This document shows, in pieces, positions 1-9,159 of a stretch of DNA of 64,000 nt (within the stretch, counting starts at the first letter, position 1; every line of letters starts with the position of its first letter). This DNA comes from an uncultured Cellvibrionales bacterium (lineage in GTDB: Bacteria; Pseudomonadota; Gammaproteobacteria; Pseudomonadales; Porticoccaceae). The notes beneath the pieces are model-generated. The model was not told the DNA's origin, did not search any database, and saw only the letters and a list, made by a program, of their open reading frames with translations. The stretch is taken from contig CAJWFB010000003.1 of the NCBI GenBank assembly GCA_913031645.1, forward strand, positions 1-64,000, written 5' to 3'. The position numbers and the translations under genes are program-made.

Positions 1-2
1 CA

Positions 3-74
3 TTCATTCTGGGGGATATTCAGCCGATGTCAGCAGGCGATGAGCAGGTTCATTTACTTGGACTAAATCAATGA
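3..74 (+). CDS. purM: PurM C-terminal end (partial, phosphoribosylformylglycinamidine cyclo-ligase)
   Basis: Only the last 23 codons lie in the window, in the frame ending with TGA at 72-74. The visible tail has the ILGDI segment and a short V-x-L-x-G ending typical of the PurM C-terminus. Its stop overlaps the purN start as ATGA, the usual purMN arrangement with translational coupling. PurM makes AIR from FGAM in purine synthesis. The identification rests on the short tail plus synteny. Confidence 0.6.
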   Translation, partial: FILGDIQPMSAGDEQVHLLGLNQ

Positions 75-745
75 CTGTTGGCGAGAAGCCACTCAGTAGA
101 ATCGTAGTGCTTATTTCAGGTAGCGGCTCCAATTTGCAGTCATTTATTGAAGCCTCCAAGGAAGGAAATATCGATGGCCAAATCATGGCCGTTATTAGCA
201 ACAGACCCGGTGTTAAGGGGCTTGAACGGGCTTCAAATGTCGGTATACCGAGTATAGTGGTTGACCATCGTGCCTTTGCATCAAGACAGGAATTTGATCG
301 GTATCTTGCTGAGGTCATACAGGGATTTACGCCTGATCTAGTTGTTTTAGCTGGCTTTATGCGCATACTCACCACTGATTTTGTCAACCAATTCGTCGGT
401 AAACTCATCAACATCCACCCATCTTTACTACCTGCCTATCCCGGTCTTAATACCCATCAAAGAGCGATTGAGGCTGGTGATTCAGTGGCCGGTGCCACCG
501 TTCACTTTGTTACTCCAGAACTCGATGGCGGACCAGCCATACTGCAAGTAGAGGTTCCAATATTATCGACTGACACACCAACCCAGCTCGCTGCCCGAGT
601 ATTGGTCGAAGAACATAAAATTTATCCACTAGTAGCGCAGTGGTATTGCCAGGGTCGCATTGTCATGGATAAAGGTATAGTTTTTCATAACGGTGTGGAA
701 GTTGGTAAAAGTGGCTTATTATTTTCTAATGAAAGTGAACATTAA
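71..745 (+). CDS. purN: Phosphoribosylglycinamide formyltransferase PurN
   Basis: Cytosolic enzyme of purine synthesis that transfers formyl from 10-formyl-THF to GAR. The 224-residue protein is slightly longer than the roughly 212-residue E. coli enzyme. The N-terminal SGSGSNLQ phosphate loop is at residues 16-23. The catalytic Asn114 and His116 lie in the INIHPSLLP motif, and the catalytic Asp152 in LDGGPA. The GLNTHQRAIEAG segment is also diagnostic. The ATG at 71 overlaps the purM stop by ATGA. The last 20 or so residues look like a non-conserved extension. All key residues are present, so the assignment is firm. Confidence 0.97.
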   Translation: MTVGEKPLSRIVVLISGSGSNLQSFIEASKEGNIDGQIMAVISNRPGVKGLERASNVGIPSIVVDHRAFASRQEFDRYLAEVIQGFTPDLVVLAGFMRILTTDFVNQFVGKLINIHPSLLPAYPGLNTHQRAIEAGDSVAGATVHFVTPELDGGPAILQVEVPILSTDTPTQLAARVLVEEHKIYPLVAQWYCQGRIVMDKGIVFHNGVEVGKSGLLFSNESEH

Positions 746-803
746 TAAGCTTCAAGACTCTAATTCCACTACGTCTAGTGTATTTGGCGTGCTGAGGAGC
801 AAA

Positions 804-1586
804 ATGACCAGCATTACAAACATAGTTAACCAAATTTCTTCACTGAAGTTGTTATGCTTCGTCCGCATACTTTTAATCACCATTGCCGCAACATTTTTGC
901 CCTCTGTATATAGTTCAGAGCTGCCCGGCTATACCGCCAGCTATAGTGCTAAATACAATGGCATGGATATCACCGCCAAGTATCAATTAGAGCAGCTCGA
1001 TGTTGGCACCTATATAGAAACATCTGAAGCCACGAGTATTTTCGGTAAAATTTCAGAACAAGCGCAATTTGAATTGAATACAGTTGGCCAAATAGTACCT
1101 AGAAGCTATCAATACAAGAGATCCTTAATGGGGGTTTCTCGGCGCGAAGAGCAATTATTTGATTGGGATAATAGCCAGCTCACCTACATAAAAAATGGGG
1201 CTCAGAAAATCGTTCCCCTAGCACCAAACTCGCTAGATCTAATCACCCATAAATTACAAATTCGCCGCGATCTTGAGGTGGGTAAAACCACTTTTTCTTA
1301 CCCGGTGATGTCTCGCGATAGAGCCAAACAATATGATTATGAGGTACTCACTAAAGAAATGTTAATGACGGTATTAGGCCCCTTAAACACCACCAAATTA
1401 CGAAGAGTTGTCAAGCAGGGTAAAAAGCGCGAAACTATCATTTGGTTGGCTGACGACTGGGCGTACCTTATAGTGAAATTATCTCATAGTGAAAATGGTG
1501 ATAACCACCAACTTAATATTACCAGTGGGCAAGTCGCCGGCCGCGATATAGCTCCTTTGAAAATGACCCAAGAGAACCAGTTATGA
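804..1586 (+). CDS. DUF3108 domain-containing envelope protein
   Basis: The function is unknown. This 260-residue protein belongs by pattern to the DUF3108 family, which sits next to purN in many gammaproteobacteria. An N-terminal hydrophobic stretch (about residues 16-33, with LLITIAATFLPSV) followed by YSSELPG looks like a signal peptide, and the mature protein begins with the typical GYTASYSAKYNGMDI strand. It is probably periplasmic. The frame is open back to 693, inside purN, but ATG 804 has a GAGGAG Shine-Dalgarno at 795-800 and gives a sensible signal peptide. Its stop overlaps the next gene by ATGA, so the two are probably co-translated. Confidence 0.8.
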   Translation: MTSITNIVNQISSLKLLCFVRILLITIAATFLPSVYSSELPGYTASYSAKYNGMDITAKYQLEQLDVGTYIETSEATSIFGKISEQAQFELNTVGQIVPRSYQYKRSLMGVSRREEQLFDWDNSQLTYIKNGAQKIVPLAPNSLDLITHKLQIRRDLEVGKTTFSYPVMSRDRAKQYDYEVLTKEMLMTVLGPLNTTKLRRVVKQGKKRETIIWLADDWAYLIVKLSHSENGDNHQLNITSGQVAGRDIAPLKMTQENQL

Positions 1587-2431
1587 CGGCACCTCGAGCT
1601 TCCAACAATGCGAGTAAATTTATACTTGTGCTCGGTACATTGGCATCCATTATTATTGTCGGTGGCATTTTATATCAGGCGCAAAATGCCAGTTTAGTCG
1701 ACGAAGAAATTCTTGCCATACCCGAGCAAGCTTCAGTAATGGAGATGACTGAACCAATGGTTCCTGAGGCGTCCATACCCGATTCTGTAAGCGTTGTTAC
1801 CGACGTCGATGACGTCATTCAAAGCAAGCCGAGACTCCCCTCCCTGGACGACAGTGATCCATTCGTTCGCAAACGAGTGTCACTAATGAGCAGTAAAGAG
1901 AATCTGCAGAGTTGGCTGGCTACTGACGATTTGTTGCGCCGAACGGCCAGCTATTTGGATGGTCTTGCGAGAGGAGTTATCCTGACTAAGATTTTTCCCT
2001 TGAGCCCGGCGGAGGGGAAATTTACAACCCATCGTGACGGCGAAGTCATCTGGTTAAATGCAGGTAATTACGAACGCTACAACTCGACAATCTTGATTTT
2101 GACGTCAATCGATATGAAATTGATGGCCCAAATGTTCCATTTTTCTCGACCGCTGATTGAGCGAGCCTTCTCAGAACTTGGTTATCAACCTCGGCAAATG
2201 GATGGCATTATCTTAACTGCCTTAGAACAAATTCTACTAGCACCAATTATCGTTGAGCCCATCCGACTAACGCGCGAGTCTGTTGCCTACAAATTTGCTG
2301 ATCCAGAGCTTGAGTCGCTATCGCCACTGCAGAAACAGCTGGTACGCAGTGGTCCTGAAAACACTCGAAGAATTCAACAGCAGGCTCTACTGCTGAAGAA
2401 TGCCTTGCTTAACCCCGCTGGCGAAAACTAG
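1583..2431 (+). CDS. DUF3014 domain-containing membrane-anchored protein
   Basis: The function is unknown. The 282-residue protein has one N-terminal transmembrane anchor (about residues 13-31), an acidic/proline-rich linker (about 40-85) and a DUF3014 domain. That domain starts at the PSLDDSDPFVR motif and includes LLRRTASYLDGLARG. The topology suggests a short cytoplasmic tail and a periplasmic domain. It overlaps the DUF3108 gene by 4 bp (ATGA at 1583-1586), so the two products may act together in the envelope; that is inference from coupling only. It converges on dcd with a 29-bp gap and no visible terminator hairpin. Confidence 0.8.
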   Translation: MTAPRASNNASKFILVLGTLASIIIVGGILYQAQNASLVDEEILAIPEQASVMEMTEPMVPEASIPDSVSVVTDVDDVIQSKPRLPSLDDSDPFVRKRVSLMSSKENLQSWLATDDLLRRTASYLDGLARGVILTKIFPLSPAEGKFTTHRDGEVIWLNAGNYERYNSTILILTSIDMKLMAQMFHFSRPLIERAFSELGYQPRQMDGIILTALEQILLAPIIVEPIRLTRESVAYKFADPELESLSPLQKQLVRSGPENTRRIQQQALLLKNALLNPAGEN

Positions 2432-2460
2432 GACTAAATAAGCAATAACCGCACCCATAC

Positions 2461-3027
2461 TTAGGTTTTAGGTAGGGTTACGCCAGTTTGACCTTGGTAC
2501 TTGCCTCCTCTATCTGCGTAGGAGGTCGCACACACTTCGTCAGATTCAAAAAACAACATCTGAGCAACGCCTTCATTTGCATATATTTTGGCCGGAAGAT
2601 TTGTCGTGTTGGAAAATTCTAATGTGACATGCCCTTCCCACTCTGGCTCAAGCGGTGTCACGTTGACAATAATCCCGCAGCGAGCATAGGTGGACTTACC
2701 CAGACAGATAGTTAATACCGAACGCGGTATTTTGAAATATTCAACCGTTCTTGCCAAGGCAAATGAATTTGGTGGAATAACGCAGTAGTCGCCTGAAACA
2801 TCAACGAAAGAATCTTCATCAAAGTTCTTAGGATCAACAGTTTTAGAATGTATATTAGTGAAAATTTTAAATTCATTGGCGCATCGGACATCATATCCAT
2901 AACTTGACGTACCGTAGGAGATAACTCGTTCGTCTCCGGAATATCGTACCTGCTCACGCTCAAACGGTGAGATCATTTGCTGACTCTCGGCCATTCTGCG
3001 TATCCAATTATCTGATTTGATGCTCAT
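2461..3027 (-). CDS. dcd: dCTP deaminase
   Basis: Deaminates dCTP to dUTP, feeding dTTP synthesis. At 188 residues it has the usual size for the homotrimeric dCTP deaminase of Pseudomonas-type bacteria. The signature [10 protein letters not shown] is at about residues 110-119, and the catalytic Glu137 is in VTLEFSN. The C-terminal [14 protein letters not shown] tail that closes over the nucleotide is intact. The ATG at 3027 agrees with the conserved [12 protein letters not shown] start. A promoter-like element lies upstream at 3091-3118, so it can probably be transcribed separately from mrp. Confidence 0.97.
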   Translation of the reverse strand: MSIKSDNWIRRMAESQQMISPFEREQVRYSGDERVISYGTSSYGYDVRCANEFKIFTNIHSKTVDPKNFDEDSFVDVSGDYCVIPPNSFALARTVEYFKIPRSVLTICLGKSTYARCGIIVNVTPLEPEWEGHVTLEFSNTTNLPAKIYANEGVAQMLFFESDEVCATSYADRGGKYQGQTGVTLPKT

Positions 3028-3090
3028 GAATTACGTTCTCTCAGTTAGGCCATCGGGTGCAGTTAGTAACTGCTTTTGAATGTAGCCGGT

Positions 3091-3118
3091 ATGATACGCA
3101 TTTACAGTCTTTCAGCAA
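3091..3118 (-). promoter_or_regulatory. Candidate sigma70 promoter for dcd
   Basis: Reading the minus strand, TTGCTG (3118-3113) and TATCAT (3096-3091) are separated by 16 bp. The -10 matches consensus at 5 of 6 positions. Transcription would begin about 55 bp upstream of the dcd ATG. An inverted repeat with arms GCAGTTA/TAACTGC (3058-3072) would fall in the leader. Confidence 0.45.
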
Positions 3119-3143
3119 GGCCAGTCTTCAATATTAAGCTCAA

Positions 3144-3947
3144 TTATTCAAAGACAATCTCTGGTCCAGTATCACTGTCCATTTCCACCAATTCAGTCAT
3201 GACCAAGTTCCCGATATCTCGATATTGCTGGGCAATCGCATGATCTTTAAGTGCCGATACAGCGGGGATACCGCGATCACCCTGCTGTCTTATCGTAAGG
3301 TCTAAGGGCAGACTACCTAATAATTTGGTGCCATAATCAGCCGCCACTTTCGCTCCACCACCATCGCCGAAAATATGTTCTCCATGGCCACATTGGCTGC
3401 AGATATGAACTGCCATATTCTCAACAACACCCAATACCGGAATATTAACCTTCAAAAACATCTCGATACCCTTCCGCGCATCAAGCAGAGCAATATCCTG
3501 AGGCGTGGTGACAATAATGGCGCCTGCCACCTGGGCTTTTTGCGCCAGTGTTAGCTGAATATCACCAGTACCCGGTGGCATATCTACCACCAAGACGTCC
3601 AATTCACCCCATGCAGTTTGTTGCAGTAACTGCTGTAAAGCACCCGCCGCCATTGGTCCGCGCCATGCCATGGGGGTTTTATCCGTCACTAAATAAGCCA
3701 TCGACATCGTCGCCAGACCGTGTGCCTGTATCGGTTGGAAATATTTCTCATCAACTGCCTGAGGGCGAGTATTTTCTGCAACACCTAACATCATGGCAAT
3801 ACTGGGGCCATAAATATCGGCATCAAGAAGCCCCACTCTCTGACCGCCCTGCTGTAATGCCAACGCCAAATTAACGGCGGTGGTTGACTTGCCCACACCC
3901 CCCTTGCCGGATGCAACTGCGATAATTTTTTTTACTTGGCTTAACAC
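3144..3947 (-). CDS. apbC: Mrp/ApbC-family iron-sulfur carrier ATPase (short form)
   Basis: P-loop ATPase of the Mrp/NBP35/ApbC family, thought to carry and deliver Fe-S clusters in the cytosol. The deviant Walker A GKGGVGKSTT comes within the first 20 residues. The LDADIYGPS and DMPPGTGD motifs follow, and a CSQCG cysteine pair for the bridging cluster lies in the last third. The N-terminal DUF59/MIP18 domain of the 369-residue E. coli protein is absent. I chose GTG at 3947 because TTGGAG lies 7-8 nt upstream; an ATG at 3998 in the same frame has no ribosome-binding site. It is back to back with metG, as in E. coli. Confidence 0.9.
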   Translation of the reverse strand: MLSQVKKIIAVASGKGGVGKSTTAVNLALALQQGGQRVGLLDADIYGPSIAMMLGVAENTRPQAVDEKYFQPIQAHGLATMSMAYLVTDKTPMAWRGPMAAGALQQLLQQTAWGELDVLVVDMPPGTGDIQLTLAQKAQVAGAIIVTTPQDIALLDARKGIEMFLKVNIPVLGVVENMAVHICSQCGHGEHIFGDGGGAKVAADYGTKLLGSLPLDLTIRQQGDRGIPAVSALKDHAIAQQYRDIGNLVMTELVEMDSDTGPEIVFE

Positions 3948-4051
3948 AAAAATACTCCAACTTTTTACTGTTTCTGAATAAGTCGCTAAACTGATCATGG
4001 CAACTGAATAGCCGATGAAAAGTTAGCATAAAATCGCTATACTTGCGTCTT

Positions 4052-4057
4052 TATAAT
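4052..4057 (+). promoter_or_regulatory. Candidate -10 element for metG
   Basis: A perfect TATAAT lies 12 nt before the metG ATG at 4070, with no convincing -35 hexamer upstream. If it is used, the leader would be only about 5 nt to ATG 4070, or about 14 nt to the second in-frame ATG at 4079. Confidence 0.3.
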
Positions 4058-4069
4058 AAACGCTAAAAG

Positions 4070-6100
4070 ATGCCTACAATGTCGTCAAAACGTCAAATTC
4101 TGGTTACTAACGCCCTACCCTATGCCAATGCTGCGTTACATCTTGGGCATATCCTAGAGTACACTCAAACTGACGTATGGGTTCGCTTTCAAAAAATGCG
4201 CGGGCATGAATGTTACTACGTTTCCGCTGATGATGCTCATGGCACGGCCATAATGCTAAAGGCTGATGAAATAGGTATTTCTGCAGAGCAACATATCGCT
4301 GCCATGCGCACTATTCACGAGGCTGACTTTAAAGACTTTTTAATTGGTGTTGATAACTATCACTCTACTCACTCGGAAGAAAACCGTGTTTTTTCAGAGT
4401 TAATTTATAACCGCTTAAAGGCCAATGACCATATAGCACAGCGCTCTATTACCCAGGCATTCGACCCAGAAAAGAAGCTTTTCTTGGCCGACCGCTATGT
4501 TAAAGGCACCTGCCCGAAGTGCAAAACTGATGATCAGTATGGCGATAACTGTGAAGCTTGCGGAGCAACCTACTCACCGGTTGATCTCATCAATCCTGTA
4601 TCCGTTATATCTGGCGCTACGCCAGTTGAAAAGGAATCCGTACACTACTTTTTTAAATTGCCTGAATTCACTGACTTTCTAAAAATATGGGTGAATAGTG
4701 GCACCGTTCAAAAAGAAGTTGCCAATAAACTTGGCGAGTGGCTAGACAGTGGTTTGCAAGAATGGGACATAAGCCGCGATGCCCCCTATTTTGGGTTTGA
4801 AATTCCCGATGCGCCGGGCAAGTATTTTTATGTTTGGCTAGATGCACCTATTGGCTACATGGCAAGCTTTAAAAATCTCTGCGAACGCGAAGCCATAGAT
4901 TTTGATCATTTTTGGGAAAAGAATAGCCCCACCGAGCTCTATCACTTTATTGGTAAAGATATCGTTAATTTCCACGCACTTTTCTGGCCAGCAATGCTCA
5001 AGAGTGCCGATTATCGTACCCCAACAAAGGTATGTGTTCATGGTTTTGTGACTGTTAACGGCAAAAAGATGTCTAAGTCTCGCGGTACGTTTATTAACGC
5101 ACGCTGTTATCTGGACCATCTGAATCCAGAGTATTTGCGTTATTACTACGCCTCCAAGCTTTCCGGTTCAGTTGAAGATATTGATCTTAATTTGGAAGAT
5201 TTTATTCAGAAGGTCAACAGCGACTTGGTCGGCAAGGTGGTTAACATCGCCAGCCGTTGTGCCAAGTTCGTTACCAATGGTAATAATGGCATTCTTTCAG
5301 CAACCATCGAAAATCAAGCGCTTTGGGATCAAGTCAGTGGTGCCGGAGACAGTATTGCCAACCACTATGAGAACCGGGACTTTAGCAAGGCTATTCGTGA
5401 AATTATGGCACTGGCAGATTCAGCAAATGAGTATATAGCGGCGCAAGAACCTTGGAAGCTCAATAAAGATCCAGACCAAAAACAAAAGGTGCAGGACATC
5501 TGTTCCTTGGGTATTAATATGTTTAGAGTAATACTGACATATCTGAAGCCAGTATTGCCTGCCATGGCAGAGGCTGGGGAGGCATTCTTGAATGATAGTT
5601 TAAGCTGGGAAAGTGTTAATCAGCCACTGGTTGAGCATCAGATAAATCCATTTAAACCACTTATGAAGCGAATAGAAAAAGAGAGAGTTGACGCTATGGT
5701 TGAAGCCAGTGTGCAGGATCTTCCCGAGGCTATTGAAAACATAATCAGTGGTCCCTTAGCCGATGAGCCATTGGCGGATGAAATCAGTTTTGATGACTTT
5801 ATTAAAGTCGACCTAAGGGTTGCACTCATTATCAAAGCCGAGCATGTTGAGGGCGCAGACAAATTACTCAAATTGACCTTGGATATTGGTGGGGAGACAC
5901 GTCAGGTCTTCTCAGGAATCAAATCTTCCTATGATCCACAATCTCTGCAAGGGCGATTGACCGTTTTGGTGGCCAACTTAGCGCCACGTAAAATGCGTTT
6001 TGGAATATCTGAAGGCATGGTACTCGCGGCGGCAGACAAGAAGGGTATCTACCTGCTGGAACCTGATAGTGGAGCTCAGCCGGGTCAACGAGTAACCTAA
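4070..6100 (+). CDS. metG: Methionyl-tRNA synthetase
   Basis: Charges initiator and elongator tRNA-Met. The 676-residue class I synthetase carries the HIGH-type motif HLGH at residues 24-27 and KMSKS at 333-337. A zinc knuckle with Cys148, Cys151, Cys161 and Cys164 is of the MetG1 type. A C-terminal EMAPII/Trbp111-like tRNA-binding domain covers about residues 575-676 ([12 protein letters not shown], then LAPRKMRFG). ATG 4070 and ATG 4079 are both possible starts; neither has a good Shine-Dalgarno. It is divergent from the mrp gene, a conserved pairing. All domains are intact. Confidence 0.97.
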   Translation: MPTMSSKRQILVTNALPYANAALHLGHILEYTQTDVWVRFQKMRGHECYYVSADDAHGTAIMLKADEIGISAEQHIAAMRTIHEADFKDFLIGVDNYHSTHSEENRVFSELIYNRLKANDHIAQRSITQAFDPEKKLFLADRYVKGTCPKCKTDDQYGDNCEACGATYSPVDLINPVSVISGATPVEKESVHYFFKLPEFTDFLKIWVNSGTVQKEVANKLGEWLDSGLQEWDISRDAPYFGFEIPDAPGKYFYVWLDAPIGYMASFKNLCEREAIDFDHFWEKNSPTELYHFIGKDIVNFHALFWPAMLKSADYRTPTKVCVHGFVTVNGKKMSKSRGTFINARCYLDHLNPEYLRYYYASKLSGSVEDIDLNLEDFIQKVNSDLVGKVVNIASRCAKFVTNGNNGILSATIENQALWDQVSGAGDSIANHYENRDFSKAIREIMALADSANEYIAAQEPWKLNKDPDQKQKVQDICSLGINMFRVILTYLKPVLPAMAEAGEAFLNDSLSWESVNQPLVEHQINPFKPLMKRIEKERVDAMVEASVQDLPEAIENIISGPLADEPLADEISFDDFIKVDLRVALIIKAEHVEGADKLLKLTLDIGGETRQVFSGIKSSYDPQSLQGRLTVLVANLAPRKMRFGISEGMVLAAADKKGIYLLEPDSGAQPGQRVT

Positions 6101-6183
6101 TAGGCCACAGCCTTACTGAGAGACGCCTACTTATGCTGGTGTAAGTGTTATTGGCAAAAAGCCCGCTTCACTGGTGATATATG

Positions 6184-6213
6184 TTGAATAGCATCGATCG
6201 CTTCCATGATAAT
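6184..6213 (+). promoter_or_regulatory. Candidate promoter for the rsx operon
   Basis: TTGAAT (6184-6189) and GATAAT (6208-6213) are spaced 18 bp apart, with the start expected near 6220, about 25 nt before the rsxA ATG. A second perfect TATAAT (6233-6238) sits only 6 nt before the ATG and would give a leaderless message. Which of the two is used cannot be decided from sequence. Confidence 0.4.
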
Positions 6214-6244
6214 GGCGGTCGAAAACAGGCACTATAATAAGAGC

Positions 6245-6820
6245 ATGCAAGAATTCGCCGTCATTCTGGTCAGCTCTATTCTGATCAACAACTACGTTCT
6301 GGTGCAGTTCCTAGGACTCTGCCCGTTCATGGGTGTGTCAAAAAAACTTGAATCTGCCATAGGCATGTCAGCTGCAACGACGTTTGTACTGACGCTTACT
6401 GCGATGGTCAGCTATATCGTCAATGAATTAATATTGCTGCCTTTGGACTTAATCTATCTGCGCACCATCGCTTTTATTTTGGTGATTGCTGCAGTGGTTC
6501 AATTCACTAAGATGTTTATTGAAAAAACTAGCCCTCTTTTGTATCGCGTATTAGGCGTATTTCTCCCGCTAATAACGACCAACTGTGCGGTGTTGGGTGT
6601 CGCACTGCAAAATGCCAATAAAGACCTCAATTTCATGCAGTCGTCCCTCTATGGTTTTGGTGCCGGTGCTGGTTTCTCTCTAGTTCTCATTTTCTTTTCA
6701 GCGATGCGTGAGCGACTTGCCGCTGCTGATATACCACGCCCCTTTGAAGGGGCCGCGATTGCCATGATCACCGCGGGCTTAATGTCATTGGCGTTCATGG
6801 GTTTTAGTGGGCTCGTTTGA
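6245..6820 (+). CDS. rsxA: Rnf/Rsx electron transport complex subunit A
   Basis: Integral membrane subunit (191 residues, about six helices) of the Rnf/Rsx ion-translocating ferredoxin:NAD+ oxidoreductase, called Rsx in E. coli where it helps reduce SoxR. The sequence carries [28 protein letters not shown], and [13 protein letters not shown] with the conserved membrane-embedded cysteine. I use ATG 6245 rather than 6206 because it matches the family N-terminus and length (193 in E. coli). First gene of a tightly packed six-gene operon; its stop directly abuts the rsxB start. Confidence 0.95.
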   Translation: MQEFAVILVSSILINNYVLVQFLGLCPFMGVSKKLESAIGMSAATTFVLTLTAMVSYIVNELILLPLDLIYLRTIAFILVIAAVVQFTKMFIEKTSPLLYRVLGVFLPLITTNCAVLGVALQNANKDLNFMQSSLYGFGAGAGFSLVLIFFSAMRERLAAADIPRPFEGAAIAMITAGLMSLAFMGFSGLV

Positions 6821-7429
6821 ATGATTAGCTTACTCACTGATAATACGATGCTCGCAGCCCTAATCGCATTGGTTGGGCTCGGTACTCTATTTGGAGGCCT
6901 GCTTGGCTATGCCGCTGAAAGGTTTAAAGTCGGCAGCGATCCTATTGTTCAACAACTCGATGACCTCTTACCTCAAACCCAATGTGGCCAATGTGGCTTT
7001 CCTGGCTGTCGTCCCTATGCCCAATCGATAGCCGATGGAGACGCCATCAATAAATGTCCTCCCGGGGGCCAATCGACCATTAACGCCATCGCCAATTTAC
7101 TCGATATCTCCGCACCAAGCCTCGATGAAGAGCATGGTGAAGAAGAAATGAGAACCATCGCCTATATACGAGAAGACGAATGTATCGGCTGCACCAAGTG
7201 TATTCAAGCCTGTCCTGTAGATGCAATATTAGGCGCAGCAAAACTAATGCATACCGTCATTGCAGCGGAATGCACCGGTTGTGATCTCTGTGTCGAACCC
7301 TGCCCGGTCGACTGCATAGATATGTTACCCATCGTAAAGAATATTGATCAATGGCAATGGCCTGCACCGCCAAACCCTCTAGACTTAATTGCTACAACGG
7401 CGTCCGCTATGCAAGAGGATGCCGCATGA
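6821..7429 (+). CDS. rsxB: Rnf/Rsx electron transport complex subunit B (ferredoxin-like)
   Basis: Membrane-anchored iron-sulfur subunit that takes electrons at the cytoplasmic face. The 202-residue protein has an N-terminal transmembrane helix (about residues 9-28). A 4Fe-4S domain follows with CGQCGFPGC near residue 55 and a further Cys about 20 residues on. Two ferredoxin motifs, [12 protein letters not shown] and [12 protein letters not shown], are near 125 and 154. All twelve cluster cysteines appear present. ATG 6821 follows the rsxA stop without a gap, and the stop overlaps rsxC by ATGA. Confidence 0.95.
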   Translation: MISLLTDNTMLAALIALVGLGTLFGGLLGYAAERFKVGSDPIVQQLDDLLPQTQCGQCGFPGCRPYAQSIADGDAINKCPPGGQSTINAIANLLDISAPSLDEEHGEEEMRTIAYIREDECIGCTKCIQACPVDAILGAAKLMHTVIAAECTGCDLCVEPCPVDCIDMLPIVKNIDQWQWPAPPNPLDLIATTASAMQEDAA

Positions 7430-9159
7430 GACGCATATGGGACGCACCTGGCGGTGTACATCCGCCGGACAATAAAGCGCAGTCACTGACCTCCAGTATC
7501 GGTCAATTACCGTTACCTGAAAAACTAATATTACCGCTTACTCAGCATGTTGGCGCCGCCGCAAAAGTCTGCGTCTCAGTGGGTGAAAAAGTACTCAAAG
7601 GTCAAAAATTAGCCTCTGCTAGCGCCAGTATTAGCGCGGCTATTCACGCACCTAGCTCTGGCTGGATAACGGCTATTGAGGAACGCGCCGTAGCTCATCC
7701 ATCAGGCATGTCAGCGCCCTGTATAGAGATTACCTGTGATGGTGAAGATCGCTGGATAGAATGCATGGGTTATCCCGACTATAAGCAGGCAACTCCACCA
7801 CAACTGCGCAATCTTATCGCCGATGCCGGCGTTGCAGGTTTGGGTGGCGCGGGTTTTCCATCGGCAGCCAAGCTTGAGCGCGGCACACACATGCCGGTGG
7901 ACACCTTGATTATTAACGCCACTGAATGTGAACCCTACATCACCGCCGACGATATACTCATCCGTGAGCGCGCTGATCAAATTATTCAAGGCATTGACAT
8001 CATTAGTCATTTATTGGGAACACCAAAGACTATTTTAATTGGTATCGAAAATAACAAACCCGAGGCCATTGCCGCGCTTAATCACCACTGCCAAGGCAGT
8101 GGTATTGAGGTGGTGTCTTTTCCGACTAAGTACCCCTCTGGCGGCGAAAAACAACTAATCTATATTCTCACCGGTAAAGAGATCCCCAGCGGGCACTTAC
8201 CAGCTGACCTTGGCATAGTCTGCCTAAACAGCAGCACTGTATTTGCCATCAAACGTGCGGTGATCGATGGTGAGCCACTTATCTCACGAATCACTACACT
8301 CGCCGGTGAGGCTTGCGACATTAATCGTAACTATGAAATTTTAATCGGCACTCCGGTAAGCCATCTACTTGCGCAAAATGCATTCCACCCAGAACTCTGC
8401 AGCAGACTCATTATGGGTGGTCCAATGATGGGCTTTAGTCTGACCTCTAGTGATGTACCGCTGGTCAAGTCCAGCACCTGCATTTTGGCGCCAAGCCATA
8501 CTGAAATACCTGATGATGACCCCGTACAAGCATGCATTCGCTGTGGCCTTTGCGCTGAGGCCTGCCCAGCATCATTACTGCCTCAACAACTGTATTGGTA
8601 CGCGCGAGCAGATGACCATGAACGTCTTCAAGCGCACAATCTTTTTGATTGTATCGAGTGCGGAGCTTGCTCCTATGTCTGCCCCAGCAACATCCCCCTA
8701 GTACAACATTATCGCAGTAGCAAAGCGGATATCGTCAATGCTCGGACTGCCAAGGCCACTGCTGCCGTTGCTCGTGAACGTTTTGAGTTTCGGCAAGTCA
8801 GATTGGAGATGGCGGATACTGTTCGAGAGGCTAAGCGAGAAGCTCGCCGGATAGTCACCGAGAAAGCAAAGATAACATCTCCGACGACAACCCAACCCAG
8901 CGGATCATCAGCTGCCGACATTATAAAAGCAGCTCAACTGCGCGGCACTGCGAGGCAGGCATCGCCAGAGCAACAAAGAGCTAAATTAGAGCGCACATTA
9001 ATGGCGGCAGAAATGCGTCTAAAAGAGGCTCAACAACGACTCCTTCAAGCAACAAATAATGCCAGTGTAGACCAACAAGCACAGCAACTAGCCAGTGTTG
9101 AAGCCGCAAAACGTAAGGTTGAACAGGCCACACAGCGGCTAACCGAGGTAAGTCACTAA
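7426..9159 (+). CDS. rsxC: Rnf/Rsx electron transport complex subunit C
   Basis: Peripheral subunit that binds FMN/NADH and two 4Fe-4S clusters. The 577-residue protein has the Rnf-specific N-terminal barrel-sandwich domain, the [12 protein letters not shown] flavin/NADH fold motif near residue 138, and an SLBB region. Cluster cysteines fall at 370/373/376/380 and 409/412/415/419. The C-terminus (about 440-577) is Ala/Arg/Gln-rich and probably helical, shorter than the long repeat tail of E. coli RsxC. ATG 7426 overlaps the rsxB stop; the frame extends upstream to 7351 but only inside rsxB. Confidence 0.95.
   Translation: MRRIWDAPGGVHPPDNKAQSLTSSIGQLPLPEKLILPLTQHVGAAAKVCVSVGEKVLKGQKLASASASISAAIHAPSSGWITAIEERAVAHPSGMSAPCIEITCDGEDRWIECMGYPDYKQATPPQLRNLIADAGVAGLGGAGFPSAAKLERGTHMPVDTLIINATECEPYITADDILIRERADQIIQGIDIISHLLGTPKTILIGIENNKPEAIAALNHHCQGSGIEVVSFPTKYPSGGEKQLIYILTGKEIPSGHLPADLGIVCLNSSTVFAIKRAVIDGEPLISRITTLAGEACDINRNYEILIGTPVSHLLAQNAFHPELCSRLIMGGPMMGFSLTSSDVPLVKSSTCILAPSHTEIPDDDPVQACIRCGLCAEACPASLLPQQLYWYARADDHERLQAHNLFDCIECGACSYVCPSNIPLVQHYRSSKADIVNARTAKATAAVARERFEFRQVRLEMADTVREAKREARRIVTEKAKITSPTTTQPSGSSAADIIKAAQLRGTARQASPEQQRAKLERTLMAAEMRLKEAQQRLLQATNNASVDQQAQQLASVEAAKRKVEQATQRLTEVSH

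Noticed and set aside
4838..5119. 93-codon minus-strand ORF inside metG
   Set aside because: Overlaps conserved catalytic motifs of metG and has no start signal.
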